DNA of 64,000 nt from an uncultured Shewanella sp. (GTDB taxonomy: Bacteria; Pseudomonadota; Gammaproteobacteria; Enterobacterales; Shewanellaceae), in NCBI RefSeq assembly GCF_947501225.1, contig NZ_CANMUW010000001.1, forward strand, positions 62,001 to 126,000, read 5' to 3'. Shown piece by piece: positions 1 to 8,729 of the stretch. Every line of letters starts with the position of its first letter. Position 1 is the stretch's first letter. The translations under genes and the position numbers were made by a program. Under the pieces are notes generated by a model that was given only the letters and a program-made list of their open reading frames with translations, searched no databases and had not been told where the DNA came from.

Positions 1-844
1 CACTACGTACCTTACTTCTCTGGTTGTACTTGCGCTGGAAGAGGGCGCTGGTTGTACTTAATGCCTGCTTTAAACCCAGTTTAAGTGCATCCAGAACCTG
101 AGGGTAGAGATTGCCGGTTTCAACGTCGACATAGACCTTTCTGATCTGGGTGGGTAGCACTAAGGTACGATCAAATTTTGCGTTGGTGTGGGTTGTTAAG
201 TAGTTCATTCCTGAGTCGATGAGATCGATTGCTGTGTTGCTCGCCATATTGGGTATCGAGATAAGATCAAGCTCTTTATGAAACTTGTTGATAACGGCTT
301 GCCATCGTGGCATCTCTATCTGGGTCGCATCTATATTGAATAGCGGTGCCTGCAGGTACTCCTGTGTGTTATAAGCCTTGATATCAAAAACGATAACCAT
401 CCCAAACAGCCCCTCAAGTTTCGCAATCAGGGCCTGATATACAGTGAAAAAGTCCTGATGTTTGCGATGACTCAGGGCTCGTTGTTTAGCGCTGTGTGCC
501 TTGTCCCATAGTTTCCGTTTTGATGCCAGCCTGTAAGAAGTTGATAATGCCCTTGGGCGGTTCAGGTCGTACTCGAGGCGAGAGTCCATACAGACAAGGG
601 TGACAGGCTGTGAACTGATCAACTCATCTGTGTACCCGGACTCTTGGAGATGACGCTCCTCATCTGAGAGCTGACAGCTCTTGAGTAGATCTGGTCGCAA
701 TTCGTGACCCGCATGTATTGCGGTACAGACCACCGGGAGGTACTCCTCTATCTTGATGTAACAGCCGGAGCCGGCTAGCCTGCAGGAAAATAGCTCTTTT
801 CGTTCGATGAGGTTTAGGACCTCATCAAGATCATATACTTGCAT
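1..844 (-). CDS. N-formylglutamate amidohydrolase-like / QEGLA-motif protein, N-terminal part (runs off left edge)
   Basis: The leftward frame is open from an ATG at 844 to the window edge, giving about 281 residues with no stop. It shows the N-formylglutamate amidohydrolase-like pattern: HAGHELR at residues 44-50 (His in the metal-binding region) and DSRLEYDLNRPRAL at about 87-100. In Shewanella this N-terminal domain belongs to the long 'flavohemoglobin expression-modulating QEGLA motif' proteins, which carry a DUF1704 peptidase-like domain further on; that part lies outside the window. The ATG lies inside the 3' end of maoP, with a 14-base overlap, so translational coupling with maoP is likely. 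Family by recognition; exact substrate unknown. Confidence 0.75.
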   Translation of the reverse strand, partial: MQVYDLDEVLNLIERKELFSCRLAGSGCYIKIEEYLPVVCTAIHAGHELRPDLLKSCQLSDEERHLQESGYTDELISSQPVTLVCMDSRLEYDLNRPRALSTSYRLASKRKLWDKAHSAKQRALSHRKHQDFFTVYQALIAKLEGLFGMVIVFDIKAYNTQEYLQAPLFNIDATQIEMPRWQAVINKFHKELDLISIPNMASNTAIDLIDSGMNYLTTHTNAKFDRTLVLPTQIRKVYVDVETGNLYPQVLDALKLGLKQALSTTSALFQRKYNQRSKVRS

Positions 845-1211
845 CTGTCAGGTTGGCCTCGTCATGTTTTACATTCGACTGCTTGAGCGTATCGACAGGG
901 AGCTTGTATGAGTGACAACTGTTCAGGCTGTGGAATTTTCTTGGTTCCCGGGTTAGCTTGACGTACTTGAACCATACCTGTTCCAGTCTGCTGCTGGCCT
1001 TGTGGGGCTGACGCAGTATCTCGACAAAATGTCTCTCCTCGGAGGTGAAAGGTTCCAGCTCGCCGGATTCTAAGGAGAGCAGGGTATCGCCGTAGAGGCT
1101 TAGCAGTTCAGATTCTGCTAAGGTGAAGTCTCCCGACTTCCTGAATCCCCGAGGGAAGTTGATATTATCGATAAAACATTTTCGGCCGAAACGAAACGAT
1201 TCTTCACACAT
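831..1211 (-). CDS. maoP: MaoP / YifE family (DUF413) macrodomain Ori protein
   Basis: 126 residues, close to the E. coli MaoP length of 112. The family pattern FPRGFRKSGDFTLAE...EPFTSEERHFV...VWFKYVK...PRKFHSL is intact. In E. coli MaoP acts with the maoS site to organise the Ori macrodomain. Longer in-frame starts exist (1238 and up to 1415, the last running into hdfR). The ATG at 1211 is preferred because AGGGG sits five bases upstream and the family begins near here. The gene is divergent from hdfR, exactly as in E. coli (maoP/hdfR), which supports the assignment. It overlaps the downstream amidohydrolase-like gene by 14 bases. Confidence 0.88.
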   Translation of the reverse strand: MCEESFRFGRKCFIDNINFPRGFRKSGDFTLAESELLSLYGDTLLSLESGELEPFTSEERHFVEILRQPHKASSRLEQVWFKYVKLTREPRKFHSLNSCHSYKLPVDTLKQSNVKHDEANLTDASI

Positions 1212-1364
1212 GTTAGCCCCTGTTAATCTTGATGCCATAGCTGGATAAGCGAAATACTTACCGAGAAAATAGGCGTTTTGAGTGCAAAAGAGAAACAAGT
1301 TATTTTTGTCGTCAGCATAAGAGTTTGTTGTTATTCTCACGGCGGGCACGAATGAGATAATTTG

Positions 1365-2201
1365 ATGGACGTAAAGGTATTTAAAACATTTCTGGAGGTG
1401 GCGAAAACACGCCATTTTGGTCGCGCAGCCGAGAATTTATATATTACTCAAGCTGCTGTGAGTGCCCGTATAAAGCAACTTGAGTCCTTCTTCGGTCAGC
1501 CGTTGTTCATTCGTCATCGAAACAGCATCAAGCTAACCACATCCGGTGAGCGGCTGTTAACCTATGCCGAGACGATGGTGAAGACGCTTGAGCAGGCCCT
1601 CAATGAGTTGGCGCTTGGTGATGATAAGCTGTTACAACTTATGATGGCGGGAACCCCTAACATATGGGATGCCTATCTACAGCAGAGGTTAGGTGAGGTT
1701 GCTGAGGCATTTGAAGGTTATGGTTTTCAGGCCGAAGCCCTGAGCCGGGAACAGTTGAGCCGAAATTTATCTGAACGAACTCTTGATATGGCTTTTGCTT
1801 TCGATCCATTAAAGTCCGATGAGCTGGTGAGTACACAAGTCTCTGGGATAGTACTGCTCTTGGTTGCAACCAGGCCAACGGATGTCGAGACCGCGTTAAG
1901 TCAAAAGTATATCTATGTCGACTGGGGGACACGCTTTGCCAACGAACACGTCCAGCGTCATAGTCGTATGCCAGCCCCCTACCTTCGGACCTCGACGGGA
2001 AGAATCGCATTAGATTTCATACTTGATAAAGGCGGGGCGGCTTACCTGCCGGCTTCGATGGTGAACTTCTATCTCGAATCTGAGCAGCTCTATCGGGTAG
2101 AAGGTAGTGAGCCCTGGCACAGGCCTGTCTACCTGACCTACCGCCGGGATAGCGCCTCGCTTGAGGCGATAACTAAGGTAGAGGCCCTCATAAGCCGTTA
2201 A
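1365..2201 (+). CDS. hdfR: LysR-family regulator HdfR
   Basis: 278 residues. An N-terminal winged helix-turn-helix covers residues 1-60, with VFKTFLEVAKTRHFGRAAE and YITQAAVSARIKQLE typical of HdfR, followed by a LysR effector-binding domain. In E. coli HdfR represses the flagellar master operon flhDC; its targets here cannot be read from this window. A TTG immediately precedes the ATG at 1365; the ATG fits the family N-terminus (MDxxxxKTFLEV). It is divergent from maoP with about 150 bases between them, the conserved gene pair. Its stop lies only four bases from the convergent metS stop, and no terminator lies between. Confidence 0.9.
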   Translation: MDVKVFKTFLEVAKTRHFGRAAENLYITQAAVSARIKQLESFFGQPLFIRHRNSIKLTTSGERLLTYAETMVKTLEQALNELALGDDKLLQLMMAGTPNIWDAYLQQRLGEVAEAFEGYGFQAEALSREQLSRNLSERTLDMAFAFDPLKSDELVSTQVSGIVLLLVATRPTDVETALSQKYIYVDWGTRFANEHVQRHSRMPAPYLRTSTGRIALDFILDKGGAAYLPASMVNFYLESEQLYRVEGSEPWHRPVYLTYRRDSASLEAITKVEALISR

Positions 2202-2205
2202 GCGC

Positions 2206-2313
2206 CTAGGGCTTAAGCTTTCTGGCTCTCATCGCTATCGCAATACAGATGGCGGCACCACCCCAGGTGATGCTCAGGGCCATCACCATCATAATTATCG
2301 CTCCGGTACTCAT
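2206..2313 (-). CDS. MetS-type small subunit of NSS transporter
   Basis: A 35-residue protein: MSTGAIIMMVMALSITWG, then a single hydrophobic helix and a short basic tail (RARKLKP). This matches the MetS/MtrA-like small subunits that accompany sodium-dependent amino-acid transporters (methionine/alanine import in Corynebacterium). Its ATG overlaps the stop of the upstream transporter gene (ATGA), so the two are translationally coupled. It is easily missed because of its size. Family role is from established knowledge; direct requirement here is inferred. Confidence 0.85.
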   Translation of the reverse strand: MSTGAIIMMVMALSITWGGAAICIAIAMRARKLKP

Positions 2314-3797
2314 AGCTTCTCCTTATGATTGGATGCCAGGTTTATCAATATAGAGATAAACAGCATAAATACGATGAGCCCCCAGCCCAGTAGCAGTTGA
2401 TCGGTAATAGGGTAATCACCATAGCCATTATTGATTGTGTTGACTAAGTTTCTGACTATGATGACGCCCAACATGGCCGGGCTGATAAAGCGCAGGCACA
2501 GTTCGAACCATATCCCTATGGTAAATTCCGAGAGCCGGTTGGTGTAGTCCCGGATATCGGCAATTCTGAATAGCCAGGTCAGAATGATAAGCTCTATAAA
2601 GCAGCTGAATAGCAGGGCGACATTGTTGATAAAGTAGTCGATAAGGTCGAGCAGGAGCAGTCCCCCGTTAGTGGCAAACGCCATGGAGACGATAAAGCCG
2701 CTGCCACACACCATAGCAGCCGCTTTCTTGCGGGGCATGTGTAACTTATCCATGATGGCAGAGGTTACGGCTTCAAGAATGGAGATGTGAGAGCTCAGTC
2801 CAGCCACCACTAAGGCCAGGAAAAACAGTGGCCCGAGCAGGTAGGGGGCCGGGAGCAGGTTTATGGCAGCCGGAATGGTGACAAATGCCAGCCCCACCCC
2901 GGATGTGACCACTTCGGTTAAAGGTTTAGCCTGCTCCATTGCCATGTAGCCTAACACGCCGAATATCATGATCCCCCCCAGGATAGAGAAACCACAGTTG
3001 ATCAGCACTGTCATGAAGGCGTTATTATTAATATCTGATTTTTCAGGAAGGTAGCTCGAGTAGGCGAGCATGATGGCGAAGCCCACACTGAGGGTGAAGA
3101 AGATCTGACCATAGGCGGCAGACCAGACCTTAGTATCCATTATCTTGCTGAAATCGGGTTGAAACAGATAGTTGAGCCCTTCCAGGGCGCCGGGAAGAAA
3201 CACAATTCGGCCTATCAGGATCAGGACCATGATGAACAGCAGTGGCATCATTATCTTGCTTGCGCGCTCAATTCCCCCTTTAACTCCGGTGAAGATTGCT
3301 AATGAAGTGATGGCCCAAGCTATGGCCATCGGCAGGGCGATATGGGGTTGGAACATGCCTAAGCTGGTGGGAGAGTTATCACCCAGCTGCAGGTATTCGT
3401 TAAAGAAGAAGGCGTTGGTGTCACTGCCCCAGCTCTGTGTAAATGAGAAGCCGAAGAATGAGATTGTCCAGCCAATAATCGCCACATAATACACGGCGAT
3501 GACAGAGGCGATAAGCACCTGAAACCAGCCTAACCACTCCAGCCTTATCCCATAATGGATCCCCAGTCTGGAGAATACCCGCGGTGCCGCCCCCCTGAGT
3601 TTATGTCCCAGACTGAACTCCATAATCATAAATGGAATACCGGCAGATATCATGGCAAAGAGATAGGGGATGAAGAAGGCGCCGCCACCGTTTTCATAAG
3701 CCATATAGGGAAAACGCCAGATATTACCCAGCCCGATAGCAGAACCGACAGCCGCCAGAATAAAGCCTATTCGTGAGTTCCACTGTTCTCTTTGCAT
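2310..3797 (-). CDS. Sodium-dependent amino-acid transporter (NSS/SNF family)
   Basis: 495 residues with about 12 hydrophobic segments. The N-terminus WNSRIGFILAAVGSAIGLGNIWRFPYMAYENGGGAF carries the Na1/Na2 and substrate-site signature of the neurotransmitter:sodium symporter family (LeuT fold, unwound TM1 'GLGNIWRFP'). It is an inner-membrane symporter that imports an amino acid with Na+. The coupled MetS-like peptide downstream suggests the methionine/alanine subgroup, but the substrate is not provable from sequence. A roughly 200-base leader separates it from panE; I see no gene in that gap. Confidence 0.93.
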   Translation of the reverse strand: MQREQWNSRIGFILAAVGSAIGLGNIWRFPYMAYENGGGAFFIPYLFAMISAGIPFMIMEFSLGHKLRGAAPRVFSRLGIHYGIRLEWLGWFQVLIASVIAVYYVAIIGWTISFFGFSFTQSWGSDTNAFFFNEYLQLGDNSPTSLGMFQPHIALPMAIAWAITSLAIFTGVKGGIERASKIMMPLLFIMVLILIGRIVFLPGALEGLNYLFQPDFSKIMDTKVWSAAYGQIFFTLSVGFAIMLAYSSYLPEKSDINNNAFMTVLINCGFSILGGIMIFGVLGYMAMEQAKPLTEVVTSGVGLAFVTIPAAINLLPAPYLLGPLFFLALVVAGLSSHISILEAVTSAIMDKLHMPRKKAAAMVCGSGFIVSMAFATNGGLLLLDLIDYFINNVALLFSCFIELIILTWLFRIADIRDYTNRLSEFTIGIWFELCLRFISPAMLGVIIVRNLVNTINNGYGDYPITDQLLLGWGLIVFMLFISILINLASNHKEKL

Positions 3798-3995
3798 ATA
3801 ATTTTTCCATATTTTTCAATCTACTTTCACCTCTCATAATAGTAGACGAAAAATGAAACCCTGCACTCAGATGCCAGGTTTTCACCTTAATAGGGTGGCG
3901 GGATATCTGATCGCCTGATAAGCAAATAAGGGTTAGTAAGTGTGCCGCATCGATACCCGTTTGCACCTTCACCATTTGCCTGTGATGAGTTCAGA

Positions 3996-4925
3996 CTAAA
4001 TGAGGTAGGCAGATTCGATCTCTTTGACCCGCAGCAGCAGGTCCTGGTTCAGCTTTGCTGATAACTCATGTTGCTTCGCTCTTTGCACCACAAAACCATT
4101 TATCGACTCGATCTCTGTCTTTCTCTTGTTGGCAATGTCCTGATGCATTGATGAGAAGTTAGCGGCTGTTAGAGAGATTACTTCGTACACACGGTTAATG
4201 AGTGCTGACTCATCAAGCTTAACCCCATCCGCCGCAGCGACCGAAACCAACTCGGAAACGACCCCTGAGATCTGCTGTCGATATTGCATCTGGGCTAATG
4301 CCCCGTTATTACAGTTGTGGATCGCTGTCAGGGGGTTGATCGCCGCATTGATGGCGAGTTTATGCCAGAGTGAAGGCAAAATCGGCTCGCACCACTGACT
4401 CCCCGGGATGGCATCCAATAAGCGAGATTTCAACTCCCGCCCCATATTTGGCGTGGTGAGTGGGCCTAACTGAGTGCTGCCTGAGCCGGTTTGGACTATG
4501 TGCCAGCGACCCTGTTTCAATGCCGCCTGCGAGGTAGTGCCTAAGCTTAAGCCCTGTCCGCGTAGTTGACCTGCTACCTCCAGGTGAGGCCCCATACCGT
4601 TATGCAGTAAGAGGATGTGGCTCTCTTTGGGTAGCTTATCTATAACGGACTTGAGTGCATCACCCACCTGGTAGGCTTTGACACAGACAATGACGAGACG
4701 AATATGCTCAAATAGTGAGGGGTCACTATGGGCGCAGAGCAGAGTCGCTGTAGATTCTGTCACCTGACCATCTAATGCGGTAAAGGTTACTGTCTGTTGC
4801 TGCTCGCTCTCTCTGGTGATGAACAGCGGGGCATCTGCGTCGGTGCGTAGTTGTTGATAGATCAGCTGACCAACGGCGCCGGCTCCCAGAATCGCAATGG
4901 CTGTCTTATTCAGTAGTTGACCCAT
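3996..4925 (-). CDS. panE: 2-dehydropantoate 2-reductase (ketopantoate reductase)
   Basis: 309 residues. The N-terminal Rossmann fold has AILGAGAVGQLIYQQL (GxGxxG for NADPH), and the C-terminal ApbA/PanE domain contains LWHKLAINAAINPLTAI with the catalytic Lys and substrate-binding Asn. It reduces ketopantoate to pantoate in pantothenate/CoA synthesis in the cytoplasm. The VanZ-like gene lies 32 bases upstream on the same strand, so the two are probably co-transcribed. The length is normal for the family. Confidence 0.92.
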   Translation of the reverse strand: MGQLLNKTAIAILGAGAVGQLIYQQLRTDADAPLFITRESEQQQTVTFTALDGQVTESTATLLCAHSDPSLFEHIRLVIVCVKAYQVGDALKSVIDKLPKESHILLLHNGMGPHLEVAGQLRGQGLSLGTTSQAALKQGRWHIVQTGSGSTQLGPLTTPNMGRELKSRLLDAIPGSQWCEPILPSLWHKLAINAAINPLTAIHNCNNGALAQMQYRQQISGVVSELVSVAAADGVKLDESALINRVYEVISLTAANFSSMHQDIANKRKTEIESINGFVVQRAKQHELSAKLNQDLLLRVKEIESAYLI

Positions 4926-4957
4926 GGATATTCTCTACGGTGTTAATCAGGTTATTT

Positions 4958-5317
4958 TTAATCGGTGAGTCTGGCTGCACGAAAATAGCGACGGTAGCTC
5001 CATTGACTCAGATAGAACAGCATGACCCCGGCCATATCGGCAATAAAGTCACCAACAGATGCGCTGCGATAGGGGAGAGTGGACTGAACCAGCTCTATGA
5101 ACAGGGCATAGCCGGCAAGAGTGATAGCCAGATATTGCCATCTGGGTCTGAACGCTAAGTGGGTAAGATAAGAGAGGCAGAAAAAACTACCCAGATGACC
5201 AACCTTATCCATATGGGGGAGCAGTTGAGGGTAGCTAGGTCTGGAGAAAACCAGATAACTGATAAGTATCAGGGCTAAGGCCAGCGCCATTTTAAAAAGA
5301 TTTCGTCTTGATATCAC
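4958..5317 (-). CDS. VanZ-like family membrane protein
   Basis: 119 residues with about four membrane segments. The VanZ-family hallmarks are DKVGHLGSFFCLSYL in the middle and IELVQSTLPYRSASVGDFIADMAGV near the C-terminus. The family is named for the teicoplanin-resistance protein VanZ, but in Gram-negatives these short members have no assigned function. It lies directly upstream of panE in the same direction. The call is to family only. Confidence 0.85.
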   Translation of the reverse strand: MISRRNLFKMALALALILISYLVFSRPSYPQLLPHMDKVGHLGSFFCLSYLTHLAFRPRWQYLAITLAGYALFIELVQSTLPYRSASVGDFIADMAGVMLFYLSQWSYRRYFRAARLTD

Positions 5318-5494
5318 TATATCGCAGAAGTTTTCGTTGTTTACGCCATCATAGAAAAACCACGGCAGATTGTCATTAAGAATATCGGGCTTTATTTGGC
5401 GTTAAACGGACGCTTTCTCGCGTTGTTAAGGCTTCATATTTACCTCAGATGCGTTAAACTAACCCCACAAAAAATACTGTAAGAGGACACTGTA

Positions 5495-5980
5495 ATGCCT
5501 TCAATGGATATTGTTTCTGAAGTGGATGAAGTTGAACTGCGAAATGCAGTTGATAACTCGGTTCGTGAGCTGAAAAGCCGCTATGATTTTCGTGGTAAAG
5601 AGGCGAGCATCGAGTATAAAGATCATATTGTCACACTATCTGCCGAAGATGATTTTCAGTGCCAGCAGTTGGTCGATATATTACGTATGCAGATGAGCAA
5701 GCGTAATGTTGATCCCGCATCCATGGATGTCGATGAAAAGGCGCTGCACAGTGGTAAAACTTTCTCTTTGAAGGTGCGCTTTAAAGAGGGCATTGAGACT
5801 CTGGTCGCTAAAAAATTAGTCAAGTTAATCAAAGACAGTAAATTGAAAGTTCAATCCTCTATTCAGGGGGATTCGGTGCGTGTTACCGGCAAGAAGCGGG
5901 ACGACCTGCAGGCCGTGATGGCGATCGCTCGTGAGTCTGAACTGGGTCAGCCATTCCAATTTAATAACTTCCGTGACTGA
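5495..5980 (+). CDS. yajQ: YajQ family nucleotide-binding protein
   Basis: 161 residues, full family length. [18 protein letters not shown] and [16 protein letters not shown] at the start, and [16 protein letters not shown] and [10 protein letters not shown] at the end, are characteristic. YajQ has two RNP-like domains and binds nucleic acids or nucleotides; the Xanthomonas homologue binds cyclic di-GMP. An ATG nine bases downstream (MDIVSE) is the alternative start; AGAGGA lies nine bases before the first ATG. It stands alone and ends in a bidirectional terminator shared with ampG. Confidence 0.95.
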   Translation: MPSMDIVSEVDEVELRNAVDNSVRELKSRYDFRGKEASIEYKDHIVTLSAEDDFQCQQLVDILRMQMSKRNVDPASMDVDEKALHSGKTFSLKVRFKEGIETLVAKKLVKLIKDSKLKVQSSIQGDSVRVTGKKRDDLQAVMAIARESELGQPFQFNNFRD

Positions 5981-6001
5981 GTTACTGTTTCGCTAAACCT
6001 T

Positions 6002-6034
6002 AAAAAAGCCCTCATCATGAGGGCTTTTTGTTTT
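6002..6034. terminator. Bidirectional intrinsic terminator yajQ / ampG
   Basis: AAAAAGCCCTCATcATGAGGGCTTTTTG-type hairpin: GCCCTCAT pairs with ATGAGGGC, flanked by A and T runs on both sides. It can therefore stop yajQ rightward and ampG leftward. Confidence 0.9.
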
Positions 6035-6054
6035 ATAGCAGATCACCCGCAAGG

Positions 6055-7491
6055 TTAAGTATGCTGACCGGCCGAGTCATGTGACTCGTCACTTTTTGTC
6101 TGTCGGGCCTGCCTGAGGCTCTCGTCGTGTCGGGTGCGCCTGTCGACCATGAGTACTAATCCCAATACCGGTAAGCCGATGATACTGGCACCGATGAAGA
6201 AGTTTACATAACCGTAGGCATCGACATAGGCACCCGAGAAACCGGCAATAAACTTGGGGAAAAGCAACATGATAGAGGAGAGCAGTGCGTACTGTGTGGC
6301 GCTGTATCCGTTACTGGTCAGGCTGGAAAGGTAAGCGATAAAGGCCGCTGTAGCGATACCTGCGCTGAAATTATCGATTGAGATGACGATGGTTAACAGC
6401 GGAACGTTATAGCCCACCACTGCCTGATAGGCGAATAGCAGATTCGTCACCGCGACCAACAGGGCGCCCATAAAGAGTATCTTCATCGTACCGTACCTGG
6501 CCAGTAATACCCCGCCAAATCCCGCGCCGACTAAGGTCATGATCAGCCCGTAGATCTTACTGATGGCGGCAATCTCCTCCTTGGCAAACCCCATATCGAC
6601 ATAAAAGACGTTAGCCATGATCCCCATGACGATATCTGATATCCGATAACAGGAGATCAGCAATAAGATCAATATTGCATTGCGTCCGTAACGTTTAAAG
6701 AAGTCCATAAATGGCAATACGCTGGCGGTGTATAACCAAGATAGGGTGCCGGCAACGGGCTTAGGGTAGCGCAGGCTCAGTGTCTGTTTAAGTGCTTGCT
6801 CCTGCTCATCGGCCTCTCTGTTTTCGACTTCGGGCTCTTTACTGAGGAGCGTGGTGATAATACCCACCGACATGAGCGCCGCCATGGTGAGGTAAGCCGT
6901 TTGCCATGAGAGTAAATTATATTCACTGTTGCCGGGATCGACCCAGGCCGCGATCGTCAGGGCACCTGCGGTCGCGACTATCATGGCACTACGATAACCA
7001 ACCTGATAGGCTGCCGCCAGTGCGGCCTGCATCTTCTCGGGAGCCGACTCGATACGAAAGGCGTCTATCACTATATCCTGTGTCGCCGAGGCGAAGGCCA
7101 CCATCAGGGCGAACAGAGCCAGGCGCTCCAGGTCTTGTAGCGGGTCGCTGAAGGACATGCCCAATATGGCGCTCACCAGCAACATCTGGGCAAATAGCAT
7201 CCAGCCTCGCCGTCGGCCGAGCAGACGTGTAAATATGGGCAGTGACAACCTGTCGACTAAGGGTGACCAGGCCCACTTGAAGCCGTAGGCAAGCGCTATC
7301 CAGCTGAAGTAGCCTATCGCTGTTCTGTCGATCCCAGCCTCCCTAAGCCAAAATGAGAGGGTCGAAAAAACCAGCATCAGAGGGAGTCCGGCCGAGAAGC
7401 CAAGCAAGAGTAGCACCAGTACCCGTTTATGACAGTAAATGGTGAGAGCATCTTTGATGCGGGAATATTTAGAGCCTGATGCAGGTGACAT
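6055..7491 (-). CDS. ampG: AmpG-family muropeptide permease (MFS)
   Basis: 478 residues with 12 or more membrane segments. KRVLVLLLLGFSAGLPLMLVFSTLSFWLREAGI and FKWAWSPLVDRL near the N-terminus and FASATQDIVIDAFRIE are AmpG signatures. It imports GlcNAc-anhydroMurNAc peptides from the periplasm during cell-wall recycling, which also feeds AmpC induction where present. The leftward gene set yajG, cyclophilin, hypothetical gene, ampG resembles the E. coli yajG-ampG arrangement, which supports the identity. Confidence 0.9.
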   Translation of the reverse strand: MSPASGSKYSRIKDALTIYCHKRVLVLLLLGFSAGLPLMLVFSTLSFWLREAGIDRTAIGYFSWIALAYGFKWAWSPLVDRLSLPIFTRLLGRRRGWMLFAQMLLVSAILGMSFSDPLQDLERLALFALMVAFASATQDIVIDAFRIESAPEKMQAALAAAYQVGYRSAMIVATAGALTIAAWVDPGNSEYNLLSWQTAYLTMAALMSVGIITTLLSKEPEVENREADEQEQALKQTLSLRYPKPVAGTLSWLYTASVLPFMDFFKRYGRNAILILLLISCYRISDIVMGIMANVFYVDMGFAKEEIAAISKIYGLIMTLVGAGFGGVLLARYGTMKILFMGALLVAVTNLLFAYQAVVGYNVPLLTIVISIDNFSAGIATAAFIAYLSSLTSNGYSATQYALLSSIMLLFPKFIAGFSGAYVDAYGYVNFFIGASIIGLPVLGLVLMVDRRTRHDESLRQARQTKSDESHDSAGQHT

Positions 7492-7616
7492 AGATAGATT
7501 TCAAGATGGTCATTACGATTAGCTTAAGGGGGCGTGTAGTTTGGTTCAAGATAAAAATGCCTGAAACCGCTACGGCTTAGTGTGTGGAGGTTTTTTCGCC
7601 ACAAGGGAGGGGGGCA

Positions 7617-7654
7617 ATAAAAAAGCCCGGGCAAACCTGCCAGAGCTTTTCTGT
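7617..7654 (-). terminator. Imperfect terminator downstream of the 7700 gene
   Basis: AAAAGC...GGCAaaccTGCC...GCTTTT forms an imperfect hairpin with an A-run on its left (a U-run on the minus strand), about 50 bases after the stop of the leftward hypothetical gene. Confidence 0.55.
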
Positions 7655-7699
7655 AAAAGCAAAAAGCGATCATTTAAATGATTTCAGCTTCCTACTTTG

Positions 7700-8026
7700 T
7701 CAGGAGATCGGTCTGTTGCCTATGCAGCCTTCTGGTATTTTTCCTCCCAGACTCAGATAATCACAGCACTCATCTATCTGCTTACGCAGATACTGGTTAC
7801 CACGTATCATCCAATCAGGCCATTTATCAAAGGCATGTAACAGGTGCCAGAACACTCTCTCCATATCTGATTGCGCATCACCTTGGTGATTGAACTGTTG
7901 CCACTCTTCAAGGACGTCCCATAGATATAGCTGGACCTCATTAAAAGCGAGTTGATCGCTCAAAAATGCTTTTCCATATTGGGCCAGCTGGGGCGCTTTT
8001 TTATCGATGAACTCATCCGGGGTCAT
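7700..8026 (-). CDS. Hypothetical protein, 108 residues
   Basis: I do not recognise this protein. It is soluble and acidic/aromatic, with WDVLEEWQQF, FWHLLHAFDKWPDWMIRGNQYLRKQIDEC in the middle and no signal peptide or membrane span. AAGGAGG lies seven bases before the ATG, a strong ribosome-binding site, so it is very likely expressed. It sits 82 bases downstream of the periplasmic cyclophilin gene, in the same direction, between it and ampG. Function unknown. Confidence 0.75.
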   Translation of the reverse strand: MTPDEFIDKKAPQLAQYGKAFLSDQLAFNEVQLYLWDVLEEWQQFNHQGDAQSDMERVFWHLLHAFDKWPDWMIRGNQYLRKQIDECCDYLSLGGKIPEGCIGNRPIS

Positions 8027-8108
8027 CGGCTCGCCTCCTTATTACTGCCTAGGTAGTATAGAAGGATATTGCGTTCTTGACAGGTATTCTGTCAAAAATA
8101 TTGAACTA

Positions 8109-8693
8109 TTACTTTCTGGGGAGTAGCGTGGCTTTCTCTAAGATGATGTCTTCTATGGGAAAGTCGGGCCAGTCAAGTTTAGTGTTATGCTCAGTTGCAA
8201 CACCTGCCATGGCCGCAAGTACCTCTTCGCCCTCGGTTACTTCGCCGAAAACAGCATAGCCCCAGCGTCTGGAGGAGGGATCGAGGCGTTCATTATCGCC
8301 CACATTAAAGTAGAACTGGCTAGTGGCTGAGTGCGGGTCATTGTCTCGTGCCATGGCGATGGTCCCGAATGTGTTAGATAACCCATTGCCGGACTCATTA
8401 ACGATTGGATCCGCGTAAGGTTTCTCCTCCTGTTTTAGATCTAATCCACCTCCCTGAACGACAAAATCCGGGATAACCCTATGAAACAGGGTGTTATCAT
8501 AATGTCCTTTCACTACATAGGTGAGGAAATTATCGACTGTAATGGGGGCCCGTGTTCTGTCTAATTCCACCACTATCTTTCCCATGCTGGTATCGAGCTG
8601 TACCTGCGGGTAGAGGGTGTCGGGTTGAATATCGACGGCAACAGCGCTCTGGCTTAGGCAGAGTATGAATAGAGCATTAATCCAACGGATCAT
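8109..8693 (-). CDS. Periplasmic peptidyl-prolyl cis-trans isomerase, cyclophilin type
   Basis: 194 residues. A signal peptide (MIRWINALFILCLSQSAVAVD) precedes a cyclophilin domain with VELDRTRAPITVDNFL, LFHRVIPDFVVQGG (catalytic Arg and Phe of the FHRVIxxFVVQGG block) and SATSQFYFNV. It should catalyse proline isomerisation of exported proteins. AAGGA lies upstream of the ATG. It sits 36 bases after yajG and probably shares its transcript. It resembles PpiA, but paralogues exist, so I give no symbol. Confidence 0.92.
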   Translation of the reverse strand: MIRWINALFILCLSQSAVAVDIQPDTLYPQVQLDTSMGKIVVELDRTRAPITVDNFLTYVVKGHYDNTLFHRVIPDFVVQGGGLDLKQEEKPYADPIVNESGNGLSNTFGTIAMARDNDPHSATSQFYFNVGDNERLDPSSRRWGYAVFGEVTEGEEVLAAMAGVATEHNTKLDWPDFPIEDIILEKATLLPRK

Positions 8694-8729
8694 GGGGCTT
8701 CCTTGTTCTTGTTGTAACTGGGGGCGTGT

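Noticed and set aside
1212..1415. 68-residue N-terminal extension of maoP
   Set aside because: It would overlap hdfR and its promoter and does not match the family; AGGGG supports the start at 1211.
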